From CBDEFX01 sp965237635 (GTDB lineage: Bacteria; Chloroflexota; Dehalococcoidia; Lucifugimonadales; CAUZJF01), in assembly GCA_965237635.1 (NCBI GenBank), contig CBDEFX010000001.1:496001-560000 (forward strand): a stretch of DNA of 64,000 bases. Reading direction: 5' to 3'. Below are positions 24,855 to 33,365 of the stretch, one piece after another (the first letter of the stretch is position 1; every line of letters starts with the position of its first letter). The notes beneath the pieces were generated by a model, which saw only the letters and a program-made list of their open reading frames with translations, was not told where the DNA came from and searched no databases. A program made the position numbers and the translations under genes.

Positions 24855-25679
24855 TTAGCTTTCGATCTCCGCTTGATCGATCCGCCCTCGCAAGTCCTCC
24901 TCGTTCACGCCAAGCTCCACTGCGCGGTCGATGTCCTTCTGCGCCTCGTCGTCGTTGCCCAGCAGACTGTGGGCGAGCGCCCTGTTGGCGTACGCGTCGG
25001 CGTTGTCAGGGCTTAGCCTTATCGCTTCGTTGAGGTCGTTGACGGCGTCCTCGAGCCGGACGAGGTTGATGTACGCCAGTCCACGTGCTGCGTAAGCGGT
25101 GGATCTCTGAGGATTGAACCTAATCGCGGCGCTCAGCTCTCGCTTGGCCCGGTCGTGATTACCTTGAGCACCAGAAACTAGGCCCCTGGCTTCGTGTGCG
25201 GCCGCGTTGTTGGGGTCCAACTGAATGGCCTTGTCCAGGTCACGACCCGCCTTCTCGTACTCCTGAAGAGTCCGGTACAACTCGCCTCGCGTTATATAGA
25301 CAAGGGTGTGGCGGGGGTCGAGCTGCACCGCCTCGCGGAAGTCCTCTATGGCGGCATCGGTCTGGCCCAAGCTGCTATGCACCAGGCCTCGGTTGTAGTA
25401 GGCTTCTGCGTTCTCCGGATCGAGCAGGACCGCTTCGTTGTAGGCGGTTAGTGCCTCCTGCCAACGCTCCTGGCTCTGCAACTCGACCGCGGCCTCGTAC
25501 AGTTTCTCCGCCTCACTGGCCCCGCCGCAGGCCATGGCGGCCTGGCCGCTTACAACAAGCAACAGCGATACGGCGAGAAGTTTTCTTGCAACGAGCTTAT
25601 ATAAGGAGTGACGCGCTAAGGTCCACAAATGAGGAGCATTGCCAAGCAGTGGAGATTCAACAACAGCCGTCCAGGCCAA
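24855..25679 (-). CDS. TPR-repeat lipoprotein
   Basis: 274 aa. A long N-terminal stretch precedes a signal sequence KLLAVSLLLVVSGQAAMAC whose Cys (about 51) is a lipobox, so translation may start later than the ATG used here. After it come about six TPR units with the W/L-G-Y-A-F-A-P pattern (AEAYYNRGLVHSSLGQTDAA, NAAAHEARGLVSGAQGNHDR, STAYAARGLAYINLVRLEDA, ADAYANRALAHSLLGNDDEA). Probably an exported scaffold; no partner is evident. Confidence 0.85.
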   Translation of the reverse strand: MAWTAVVESPLLGNAPHLWTLARHSLYKLVARKLLAVSLLLVVSGQAAMACGGASEAEKLYEAAVELQSQERWQEALTAYNEAVLLDPENAEAYYNRGLVHSSLGQTDAAIEDFREAVQLDPRHTLVYITRGELYRTLQEYEKAGRDLDKAIQLDPNNAAAHEARGLVSGAQGNHDRAKRELSAAIRFNPQRSTAYAARGLAYINLVRLEDAVNDLNEAIRLSPDNADAYANRALAHSLLGNDDEAQKDIDRAVELGVNEEDLRGRIDQAEIES

Positions 25680-25700
25680 CCCAACTCCTCCGATATTTCT

Positions 25701-26483
25701 CTAGGCTTCCCACATCGGCTGGGCGGTCAATATCCCCCCGTCGACGGGATAGGTTACGCCTGTGACGGCCGATGCCCGGTCGCCGGCCAGGAATAGGATG
25801 ACCTGAGCGACCTCTTCAGGCTTCTGCAGCCTACCTATGGGAATGTGCTTGTTCCAACCGTCGATGACGCCCTGCTCGTCGCCGGTCGACTGTGCGTAGC
25901 CGCGCAGCAGCGGCGTATCGATGTAGCCGGGAGCGACCGCGTTTACGCGGATGTTCCTTCGCGCGAAGTCAAGCGCCATGCTCCTCGTCAAGGAGACGAT
26001 CCCGCCCTTCGCTGCCGCATATGGCGACGATCCAGGCATGTTGGCGTAGCTCTGCATGGACGCGACGTTGACGATCGACCCACCACCAACCTCCAGCATA
26101 TGCGGAATGCAGTACTTTGAGCACAGGTACACGCTGGTGATGTTGGTATTCACGACACGATACCACTCATCCTCCGGCAACTCGACGATATCGGCTACCA
26201 TGCCCTGCACACCGGCAACGTTGACGAGGACGTCGATCTTGCCGAACGCGGAGACAGCCTGACTTGCCAAGGCTCGCACATCGGCAGCGTCGGAGACATC
26301 TGCCTGCACAAAGTGCGCCTTGCCGCCGCTGTTCTGGATGCTGTCAGCCGTCGCCGAGCCAGTTGTTGGGTTCATGTCAACGACTACCACGTTTGCGCCT
26401 TCGTCCGCGAAAGTTTTAGCCGTCGCTTCGCCGATCCCTTGGCCGGCGCCGGTTACTATCACTGACCGGTCGTCCATCTCCAT
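25701..26483 (-). CDS. Short-chain dehydrogenase/reductase (SDR)
   Basis: 260-aa classical SDR. Cofactor motif TGAGQGIGEA (residues about 11-20) and VVVDMNPTT after beta-2 with Asp suggest NAD preference. NVAGV near 88, catalytic Ser in VASMQSYANMPGSSPYAAAKGG with Tyr and Lys in YxxxK (about 155-159), and the C-terminal SAVTGVTYPVDGG are complete. It follows the HpcH/HpaI aldolase on the same strand; together they may act in catabolism of a hydroxylated acid, but the substrate cannot be read. Confidence 0.92.
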   Translation of the reverse strand: MEMDDRSVIVTGAGQGIGEATAKTFADEGANVVVVDMNPTTGSATADSIQNSGGKAHFVQADVSDAADVRALASQAVSAFGKIDVLVNVAGVQGMVADIVELPEDEWYRVVNTNITSVYLCSKYCIPHMLEVGGGSIVNVASMQSYANMPGSSPYAAAKGGIVSLTRSMALDFARRNIRVNAVAPGYIDTPLLRGYAQSTGDEQGVIDGWNKHIPIGRLQKPEEVAQVILFLAGDRASAVTGVTYPVDGGILTAQPMWEA

Positions 26484-26566
26484 TTCTCTTCCCCTTCTCT
26501 ATATCTAACGTCGACTGAGAGCAGCCGGCGAGCTCGTATCGGACATCAGAGGCCGTACTATATGCC

Positions 26567-27313
26567 TTAGAGTCGTCCGAGCATCCTGAGCGTCTGCTCC
26601 GCCCCTTCGATGACCCATCCTTTGTCATACCCCGCCGTCACGAACAGGCAGTCCTCGTCTATCCATCTCTGGGCCTCTTCAGCCGTGCCTATCGAGATTC
26701 CAGGGATCTTGTTAGTTTTGTGACAGGCCTCGATCGCCCTGCGGACAGCCGCCGTGTGGGCTTCGCTCCCACGGTCTATCCCCATCGACTTCCCAAGATC
26801 GCCGGGGCCGATCCAGCAGCCGTCGATTCCGTCCACCGCCATGATCTCATCAGCACGCTCTACGGCCCGGATCGTCTCGATCTGCACCGCCAGAAAGACC
26901 TCGTCATCTATCCATTTTTCGTAGTCAGGGCCCAAGAACCCTGTCCCAAACGGCCCACCCGAACGGCCGCCGCGCGGTGGATAGCGCATCGCATTGGCCG
27001 CCGCTTCGGCCTCTGCGACTGAGTTGACCATGGGGACGATGACCCCCATGGCGCCGCAGTCGAGCAGGCGCCCAATAGCCCCGTAGTCGTTCTGACGCAC
27101 GCGCGCCATCGGCACCGCCGGCCCTAACGCAATACTCCGGAACGCCCACATTGTAGACTCGTCGTCCCACCGGCCGTGCTGGTTGTCCACAACGACGAAA
27201 TCGAAACCCATCGCTGACACCAACTCCGCGGAGAGTGCAGAACCCAGGGCTACTTCGGCCCCTATCGCGGGCTTGCCTTCCAGCATCCTCTGTTTCGCTA
27301 AGTTGACAGCCAC
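26567..27313 (-). CDS. HpcH/HpaI aldolase-family protein
   Basis: 248-aa class II aldolase/citrate-lyase-beta fold. GTG start with AGGAGG 8 nt upstream. Key motifs: DFVVVDNQHGRWDDES (catalytic-base region; DxxHG normally DxEHG, here DNQHG), PMARVRQNDYGAIGRLLDCGA, the metal-ligand Glu in VQIETIRAVE, and GCWIGPGDLGKSMG. Family enzymes cleave 4-hydroxy-2-oxo-acids to pyruvate and an aldehyde. Next to an SDR gene in the same direction. Confidence 0.9.
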   Translation of the reverse strand: MAVNLAKQRMLEGKPAIGAEVALGSALSAELVSAMGFDFVVVDNQHGRWDDESTMWAFRSIALGPAVPMARVRQNDYGAIGRLLDCGAMGVIVPMVNSVAEAEAAANAMRYPPRGGRSGGPFGTGFLGPDYEKWIDDEVFLAVQIETIRAVERADEIMAVDGIDGCWIGPGDLGKSMGIDRGSEAHTAAVRRAIEACHKTNKIPGISIGTAEEAQRWIDEDCLFVTAGYDKGWVIEGAEQTLRMLGRL

Positions 27314-27486
27314 CTATTCCTCCTAGACACCCCCACCTGGGGCAGTGCGCCCTATTCTAGCCTATCGGTACCGTCAGATAAAAGACGCGGAGGTACTGAC
27401 GTTGACGCGGGGGTGTTTACCACCTAGACTTTTGGCCTGATTCGAAGGCGCGGGATTTCGAAGGACAGCGAGAGCAATGAGGAGAG
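27314..27486. other. Intergenic region, nothing recognised
   Basis: Between the aldolase and tRNA-Arg(CCG). No gene or strong signal seen. Confidence 0.3.
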
Positions 27487-27558
27487 CGCCCCCGGTGGGA
27501 CTCGAACCCACGCACCTGGCTCCGGAGGCCAGTGCTCTATCCGCTGAGCTACAGGGGC
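27487..27558 (-). tRNA. tRNA-Arg (anticodon CCG)
   Basis: Minus-strand cloverleaf: acceptor GCCCCTG/CGGGGGC, D-arm TAGCTCAGCGGATAGAGC, anticodon arm CTGGC-CTCCGGA-GCCAG with CCG at 34-36, T-arm GGTTCGAGTCC. No encoded CCA. It resembles the tRNA-Arg(CCT) at 22932 but has a distinct anticodon arm. No integrase is adjacent. Confidence 0.95.
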
Positions 27559-27859
27559 AGGAGGCCCAATATACCAGGTACCATCCCTGGGAACAAGCAA
27601 ATGGTTGAGCATATGCCTACTCGTCGACATATCGCAAAAACGACCCTCGGCCAACCTAAACGCAGCCCATCACGGCGCGATGCCCGCCAGATTCCTCAAG
27701 ATTTCCTACAAGCGAGGGGTTGACAACCCCACGCGCCGTGAATATCATTAGGCCGCCGCGCAGGCAGCGCCGGGTACTGTTCGGTGAGATGCGTCTGTGG
27801 CGAGGCAAACGGCGGAGACGTTTCCCAAGTTGCCTGCAGGTTATTATCAGGAGAGGCAA
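27559..27859. other. Intergenic region upstream of collagen-like gene
   Basis: About 300 bp. No gene supported; a frame open from 27797 runs into the lipoprotein but the later ATG has the better ribosome site. No promoter stands out. Confidence 0.35.
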
Positions 27860-28891
27860 ATGAGAAAGAAACAACCGGCACGTGGCTACGTTCTAGCGCT
27901 CCTTGCGTCGATATTCTCGGTCTTTGTCCTACTCGCTTGCGAGGGAGCGCCTGGAAATCCAGGCCTACCCGGGCAGCCCGGATTGCCGGGTGAGCCTGGC
28001 GCACCCGGACCCCCTGGGCCGCCAGGAGGTCAAGGGGCTCAGGGGCTCGCGGGAGAGCCCGGCTTCTCTGGCTTCGCCGGAGAACCTGGTGAGCCTGGCT
28101 TGCCTGGACTCGCCGGCGTCGCGGGGCCGGCAGGGCCTGCGGGTCAAGCGGTCTCCCCACAGGCCGCGCTCATGGTTGCCAAACCGACCGTATACCTGGA
28201 CCAGGGCATTACTGTCGCCGGCTCCGGTTTCAGGCCATGGGAGCCCGTCGTAGTCTCGATCGACCTTGGTCCATCGGTACAGTTCTACGACCCCCAGAAG
28301 GGATCGCAGTTCTTGCTCAATCCCACGCTCGGCCAGTCGGACTCTAACTCCGGCGGCGCATGGACGTTATCGCTCGACGGTCCGCTATCGGACTTGAGCG
28401 GCGTTGCTAAGAACATGGAAAGGCTGCTGGAAGCCGGTGTTGTGACCATACTGGCGGAAGGCCAGGACGGCAGCAAGGCCAGCTGGCCGGTCGCACTCAT
28501 GGCCGAGATGCCAGTAGACGAGGCGAGCGCCATAACAGGGACCGCGAGCCTGGCTTTGGCTGGCCCAGTAGTGGCAGGCGAGGCGGGCACCGTATACGGG
28601 GCAGGCTTCGGGCCCAAGGAAAGGTTCTCGCTCGTCGCAATAACCGGTATCGGCGAAGGGACTAGCTTTTCGGCACAAGGCCAGGAGTACGGATTCTACG
28701 ATCGAGGCACTATTGAAGCCAGTGGCGTCTTCGAACGATTTGGTCTGACGCTCGGTGTGGCTCAAGATACCGGCGCATTCATGGTCGACATATCACCGAC
28801 CCAGGCCCCGGGCGTCTACACGCTAGAGGCGGTAGGGGTCGACGGCTCTTATGCCACGGCACCCCTGGTCATACTGGCGGAAGCCAAATAG
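27860..28891 (+). CDS. Collagen-like triple-helix lipoprotein
   Basis: 343 aa. Start ATG 27860 with AGGAGAGG upstream. Signal peptide with lipobox FVLLAC (Cys about 27), directly followed by about 23 Gly-X-Y triplets (residues 29-97; GAPGNPGLPGQPGLPGEPG and similar) rich in Pro at X/Y, able to form a collagen-type triple helix. The C-terminal about 240 residues hold two related beta-sandwich-like segments (VYLDQGITVAGSGFRPWEPV and GPVVAGEAGTVYGAGFGPKE), resembling IPT/TIG-like surface modules. Likely a trimeric surface-exposed stalk anchored in the membrane. Confidence 0.88.
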   Translation: MRKKQPARGYVLALLASIFSVFVLLACEGAPGNPGLPGQPGLPGEPGAPGPPGPPGGQGAQGLAGEPGFSGFAGEPGEPGLPGLAGVAGPAGPAGQAVSPQAALMVAKPTVYLDQGITVAGSGFRPWEPVVVSIDLGPSVQFYDPQKGSQFLLNPTLGQSDSNSGGAWTLSLDGPLSDLSGVAKNMERLLEAGVVTILAEGQDGSKASWPVALMAEMPVDEASAITGTASLALAGPVVAGEAGTVYGAGFGPKERFSLVAITGIGEGTSFSAQGQEYGFYDRGTIEASGVFERFGLTLGVAQDTGAFMVDISPTQAPGVYTLEAVGVDGSYATAPLVILAEAK

Positions 28892-28932
28892 GGAGTCCCG
28901 CGACTAGTCGCTGTAGGCCGCTAAGACGGAGC

Positions 28933-28978
28933 AAAGAAAGAGCCCCACTCCACGACTGAGTGGGGCTCTTTCTTTTAA
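28933..28978. terminator. Strong bidirectional terminator
   Basis: Perfect 18-bp stem AAAGAAAGAGCCCCACTC / GAGTGGGGCTCTTTCTTT around a 7-nt loop (28951-28957). An A-rich left arm and T-rich right arm let it work for both the collagen-like gene and the convergent CNNM gene ending at 29032. Confidence 0.93.
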
Positions 28979-29031
28979 GACGTTTACCCGAAGGCTGCTG
29001 AGTCTTCCCGTCCGGGTGCTCCAGCGTCGCC

Positions 29032-30294
29032 TTATTCTGGCTCTGCGACCTCGCTGGATCTGGTCACGCGCAGTCGTTTGAGCCGACGCCCGACGGTCGA
29101 CACTACCTCGATCTTCAAGCCATCGTACTCGACAGTATCTCCGGGGCTCGGTATCTTTCCCAGACGCTGATAGACGAATCCCCCCACGGTATCGAACCCG
29201 TCGCCCTCTACGGTTACGTCCAGGAGCTCGTCGAGCTGGTCAATGCCGACGCGGGCGTCGATCACGAACTCATTCTCGCCGAGCGGCTCGATCTCAGGCT
29301 CGCCAACCTCAAACTCATCCTTTATCTCGCCCACGATCTCTTCCAGCAGGTCTTCGATGGTCACAAGGCCGGATACACCGCCATACTCGTCTATCACGAT
29401 TGCGATGTTGACCTGCCGCTCCTGAAACTCTTTCAGCAGCTCCTCCAGAGTCTTCGACTCGGGAATGAATAGTGCGGGTCTGATTAAGCTGGGCTTGAGG
29501 GTCCTCGAGCTCTCGTCATTGCTGCTGAGCCGGTCCAGTATGTCCCGAGCGTAGGCAATCCCCTTTATCTGATCGAGACTCCCCTCGTAGATGGGGACCC
29601 TGCTGTGTCCAGACTCCACCATCTGCTCCGCCAACTCGTCCAGCGTGGTCCCCAGCTCCGCGGCTACCGTGTCAACGCGCGGGACCATGATCTCCCGGGC
29701 AGTTGTCTTGTCTAGCTGGAAGACACCCCTGATCATCCTCACCTCACGCTCATCCAAGGGCTCCCCATCGGGGTCGACTGAAATGCTAAGTTCTCCGGCA
29801 ACCGATTCCCGTGAAGCGTCGATGCCGTTGGGCGCCGCCCTGGAGGACCTCTCAACGCCGATCGTCATCAGCGGAGTGAACACGCGGGCCAGTCCCAATG
29901 CCAGAAAAGCGACTCTGAGAGCGACCCACTCACCGTACAGCCGCGCCAACGCCCTTACCGCAATATGAATGAGGCCCAGCAGCACCAGCATCGCCAGCGA
30001 GACCAACGATACGAGACCCCAGCGCGCGTCGGACCAGACAATGACAATCGCGGCGCTGGACACCAGGCTCGATGCAAAGAAGACAAACTTCAGGATAGAA
30101 AAAGAGCCCGCAGGCCCCATTGGGACCGACTGCAGACTCTCTAGGGCTTTAGAGCCGGATAGCCCCTTCGCGACCAGCCCTTGCACACGGTCAAGGCGAA
30201 GCGACACCAGGCTCGTCTCCGCAAGGGATACGACGGCGAAGGAGGCTATCGATACTGCCAGGACCAGCCAGGCTAACGGACTATCAATCTCCAA
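29032..30294 (-). CDS. CNNM/CorC-HlyC family transporter protein
   Basis: 420-aa protein with an N-terminal CNNM membrane domain (hydrophobic segments about 8-28, 65-85, 92-112, 118-140), a CBS pair (PRVDTVAAELGTTLDELAEQ and KPSLIRPALFIPESKTLEEL, about 205-330) and a C-terminal CorC_HlyC domain (EFVIDARVGIDQLDELLDV and DTVGGFVYQRLGKIPSPGD). Family members are linked to magnesium or cobalt export. TTG start. The long acidic linker at residues 150-190 is typical. Confidence 0.92.
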   Translation of the reverse strand: MEIDSPLAWLVLAVSIASFAVVSLAETSLVSLRLDRVQGLVAKGLSGSKALESLQSVPMGPAGSFSILKFVFFASSLVSSAAIVIVWSDARWGLVSLVSLAMLVLLGLIHIAVRALARLYGEWVALRVAFLALGLARVFTPLMTIGVERSSRAAPNGIDASRESVAGELSISVDPDGEPLDEREVRMIRGVFQLDKTTAREIMVPRVDTVAAELGTTLDELAEQMVESGHSRVPIYEGSLDQIKGIAYARDILDRLSSNDESSRTLKPSLIRPALFIPESKTLEELLKEFQERQVNIAIVIDEYGGVSGLVTIEDLLEEIVGEIKDEFEVGEPEIEPLGENEFVIDARVGIDQLDELLDVTVEGDGFDTVGGFVYQRLGKIPSPGDTVEYDGLKIEVVSTVGRRLKRLRVTRSSEVAEPE

Positions 30295-30358
30295 TTCTGA
30301 GTTTCCTGTACCTCACGAGGGCTCAGCAGACCGTCTACGCGAAGATGAGGCGCTCCGA

Positions 30359-31717
30359 TCACTCAGTCTTGCTGTCTCCGTCTTTGGACTTTGCTTTCGC
30401 CGGGACTCCTACAACCAGGCTATCCGGCTCAACGTCCCTGGTCACGACAGCTCCTGCGCCGGTCGACGCCCGGGCACCGATCGTAACCGGGGCCACGAGC
30501 ATCGAGTCGCTGCCGATGAAGGCGTTGTCATCTATGCGTGTGAGGTGCTTATTGACCCCATCGAAGTTGCAGGTGACGGTGCCTGCGCCGATGTTCACGT
30601 TGGCCCCTACCGATGCATCGCCAAGATAGCTGAAATGGTGTGATTTGGTCCCGCGTCCCAACCGGCTCTGCTTTATCTCGACGGAAGTCCCGATGTGGAC
30701 TCCACTCTCGAGATAGCACTTACGCCTGACATGGCTGAAGGGGCCGACCTCGACTTGGTCTTCAAGCGTCGAGTTTTCGATAACGGAAGCTACCACCCGG
30801 CATCCGTCTCCGATTCGGGAGCCGTCCACAATGGCGTTCGGGCCGATTCTGCAGTCCCGACCGACCACTGAGCCCCCGGTCAGATGGGTATTCGGGAGCA
30901 CGACCGTATCCCGGCCCAGTTGAACATCGGAGTCGATATAAACCGTCGCGGGGTCGAGCAATGTGACCCCGGACAACATCCACCGTTCCCGGATGTCCTG
31001 CCGCATAGCCGTCTCGGCTTCGGAAAGATGTACGCGTGTATTGACTCCCAATATTTCCTGTAGACTGTCGGGCCTCAAGGACTCGATAACGAGCCCCTCA
31101 CGTGAAGCCACTGACACGAGGTCTGTCAAGTAGATCTCGCCGCCAGGGGATGGAGCCAGGGCTTCGAGGCTAGGCCAGAGCCATGAGGAACGGAAGCAGT
31201 AGACGCCACCGTTGACCTCGGATATCACACGAACGTCCTCGTCGGCCTCGCTGTCCTCCACAACGGCCGTTACACTACCAGAGTCGTCCCTAACTACCCT
31301 GCCAAGGCCGTCCGTGTCAGCCGGGCTGGCCGTCAGCAGCGTGACATAAGCCTTCCCCTCCATGTGGCGTTGCATCATGGAGCCGAGAGTCTCAGGCCGG
31401 ATAAGGGGTGTGTCGCCGTTTATCACCGCAATGTTATCCACGCCTTCCAGGAGCTCTCGGGACTGAAGGAGGGCATGGCCCGTGCCCCGCGGTTCCTCCT
31501 GTTCGACATACCGGACACCGTCGCCGAGAGCCCCCCTGACGGCGTGCGAGTCCTGTCCAACAACGACGATAGGCGTATCGAAACCTGCATCCTTGGCCGC
31601 GTCCACCACAAGGCTAACCATCTCCCTGCCACCGACACGATGGACCACCTTGGGGACCTGCGATTTCATTCGGGTCCCCATTCCCGCGGCCAATATGACG
31701 GCTGCCTGGCTTGTCAT
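30359..31717 (-). CDS. glmU: Bifunctional GlmU (GlcNAc-1-P uridyltransferase / GlcN-1-P acetyltransferase)
   Basis: 452 aa from ATG 31717, chosen because AAAGGAG precedes it; the frame opens 11 codons earlier. The N-terminal pyrophosphorylase domain has VILAAGMGTRMKS (residues 6-18), EEPRGTGHALLQ and INGDTPLI. The C-terminal left-handed beta-helix hexapeptide repeats (about 250-430) carry IEIKQSRLGRGTKSHHFSYL and GDASVGANVNIGAGTVTCNF, with the acetyl-transfer His in KSHHFSYLGD. Makes UDP-GlcNAc for cell-wall and glycolipid synthesis in the cytoplasm. Confidence 0.96.
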   Translation of the reverse strand: MTSQAAVILAAGMGTRMKSQVPKVVHRVGGREMVSLVVDAAKDAGFDTPIVVVGQDSHAVRGALGDGVRYVEQEEPRGTGHALLQSRELLEGVDNIAVINGDTPLIRPETLGSMMQRHMEGKAYVTLLTASPADTDGLGRVVRDDSGSVTAVVEDSEADEDVRVISEVNGGVYCFRSSWLWPSLEALAPSPGGEIYLTDLVSVASREGLVIESLRPDSLQEILGVNTRVHLSEAETAMRQDIRERWMLSGVTLLDPATVYIDSDVQLGRDTVVLPNTHLTGGSVVGRDCRIGPNAIVDGSRIGDGCRVVASVIENSTLEDQVEVGPFSHVRRKCYLESGVHIGTSVEIKQSRLGRGTKSHHFSYLGDASVGANVNIGAGTVTCNFDGVNKHLTRIDDNAFIGSDSMLVAPVTIGARASTGAGAVVTRDVEPDSLVVGVPAKAKSKDGDSKTE

Positions 31718-31785
31718 GAACTCCTTTAAAACAGGAAGCGCCCCGGACAAACGGCCTGACAGCCGTGCACGAGGCGCTCAATTCT
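31718..31785 (-). promoter_or_regulatory. Structured glmU leader
   Basis: On the minus strand the leader can pair GCGCC with GGCGC around an inner perfect hairpin ACGGC-TGTCAG-GCCGT, ending just before the ribosome binding site AAAGGAG. No known riboswitch class is recognised. It could equally be an incidental hairpin. Confidence 0.35.
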
Positions 31786-31968
31786 CGAACTATATTCCTG
31801 CGAACGCGTCCACTTTACGATCTAATAGTACTAGCTTCGATGAGATGATGTCAAGGGTAAGCAAGCCCTCGAGCCGGTGCCCTTCGGCTGTACGTCCATG
31901 TGGCAGGAGCCGGTCATGCCGACGGTTTCGACCCAATCCGGGGGGATCTTGATTTGAGGCGTAGCCGG

Positions 31969-32012
31969 TGCGCTCCCTAATCTGTAGGGGCAGGTTTCAA
32001 ACCTGCCCTCCC
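31969..32012 (+). repeat. Intergenic hairpin repeat, GGTTTCAAACC family
   Basis: GCGCTCCCTAATCTGTAG followed by the perfect palindrome GGGCAGGTTTCAAACCTGCCC. Two related copies (GGGCGGGTTTCAAACCCGCCC) lie within the tandem duplication at 44890-45253, each also preceded by GCGCTCCCT and (G/A)GACGTAGGG. Confidence 0.65.
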
Positions 32013-32135
32013 TATACGCCTGTGCAGAGCTACCTATGGACACTGTACTTCCGCTCACGTATCCTAGTCGCGGTGACCAACAGAAGGGTCATCGAATACC
32101 AGACTCCCCCCAGGGATATCGCAAAGGAGAAAGGC

Positions 32136-33179
32136 GTGGCAAAGTTCAAGGTGGTGATCCGGACGAAAGCCGGGGCCGACCCTGCAAACGAAGAATTCGA
32201 TTTCGAGAAGGAAGCGCTCGGCCTCATAGATGCAGAAATAGTTGGCGTGTCGGCCACCACCGACGATGAATTCATCGAAGTAGCCCGAGATGCTGACGCG
32301 ATCATCGCGGAAGATAAGATTACAACAAAGATGGTTGAGAGCCTTCAGAAGTGTAAGGTGATCGCCCTGGGCAGTGTCGGGACGGACACTATTGACGTGG
32401 TGGCCGCGACTGAGAGGGGCATCCCGGTATCGAACTGCCCAGACACCTTCGTGGACGAGGTCGCCGACCATACCATGACCTTGATTCTTGCAGCATGGCG
32501 CCGGCTGACGCTGATGGACACTATGGTCAAGGACGGGCGCTGGGGGAAGGCGCGACCCTACCTGTACCAGTTCCCTCGACTCAGAGGACAGACGCTGGGT
32601 TTCATCTCATTTGGGCACATAGCCACGGCTACGGCCGCACGTGCCGCTCCATTCGGCTTCCGTTTGCTGGCGCATGACCCGTATATCGACGAGCAAACGA
32701 TCTCCGAACACGGCGCCGAGCCGGTCGGGCTGACAGAGCTTCTTCAGCGCTCTGACATCGTCTCCATGCACGCGCCGGGCATGGAGGAGACGGTCCATAT
32801 GCTGACCGAAGAGCACTTCCGAATGATGAAGCCGAACGCCCTGTTCATTAACAACGGGCGTGGGTCTACTGTGGACGAGCCCGCGCTCATAAAAGCGCTC
32901 GAAGAGGGATGGATCGCCGGAGCGGGCCTGGATGTTTTCGAGCAGGAGCCGCCAGACCTGAAGAACCCTTTACTCCACATGGAGAACGTCATCGTCACAG
33001 CTCACGTGGCGTCAGCGTCGTCCCGCTTCGACCCGCAGAGGCGACGTCGAGTGGGGCAAGAGGTATCGCTGGTGCTCACCGGCCGCTGGCCGAGGGCTTG
33101 CGTCAACCCCTCTGTACTCGAGAAATCTGGCCTGCAGCGCTGGCAGCCCTACTCCATGGAAAGAGGACGCGCCCGTTAG
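32136..33179 (+). CDS. D-isomer-specific 2-hydroxyacid dehydrogenase (PGDH-like)
   Basis: 347 aa from GTG 32136 (AAAGGAGAAAGG upstream); the open frame extends about 56 codons further but crosses an intergenic hairpin repeat. The dinucleotide site is degenerate, TLGFISFGHIATATAARA, where the family has GxGxxG. The catalytic Arg in NNGRGSTVDEPAL, Glu in FEQEPPDLKN and His in VTAHVASASS are intact. Closest in style to C-terminal-binding-protein-like/phosphoglycerate dehydrogenase members. It precedes the inositol-phosphate synthase gene by about 190 bp. Confidence 0.85.
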   Translation: MAKFKVVIRTKAGADPANEEFDFEKEALGLIDAEIVGVSATTDDEFIEVARDADAIIAEDKITTKMVESLQKCKVIALGSVGTDTIDVVAATERGIPVSNCPDTFVDEVADHTMTLILAAWRRLTLMDTMVKDGRWGKARPYLYQFPRLRGQTLGFISFGHIATATAARAAPFGFRLLAHDPYIDEQTISEHGAEPVGLTELLQRSDIVSMHAPGMEETVHMLTEEHFRMMKPNALFINNGRGSTVDEPALIKALEEGWIAGAGLDVFEQEPPDLKNPLLHMENVIVTAHVASASSRFDPQRRRRVGQEVSLVLTGRWPRACVNPSVLEKSGLQRWQPYSMERGRAR

Positions 33180-33365
33180 GTCGGCCGGCCTCCAGCGGGG
33201 CGGTATACAGGCGCGCAGACCGCCTGACTTGTAACGCCTCGCGCAAGATGCTACAATCGGCCGAAGTCCCACCCGTCCCCCTCAGCACGCTTGCTGTCCT
33301 TTGCGCCCCCACCCCCTGTCGGCAAGTGCGGGACTTCGACAACTCTGCTCAAGGAGGTGTGAGGT

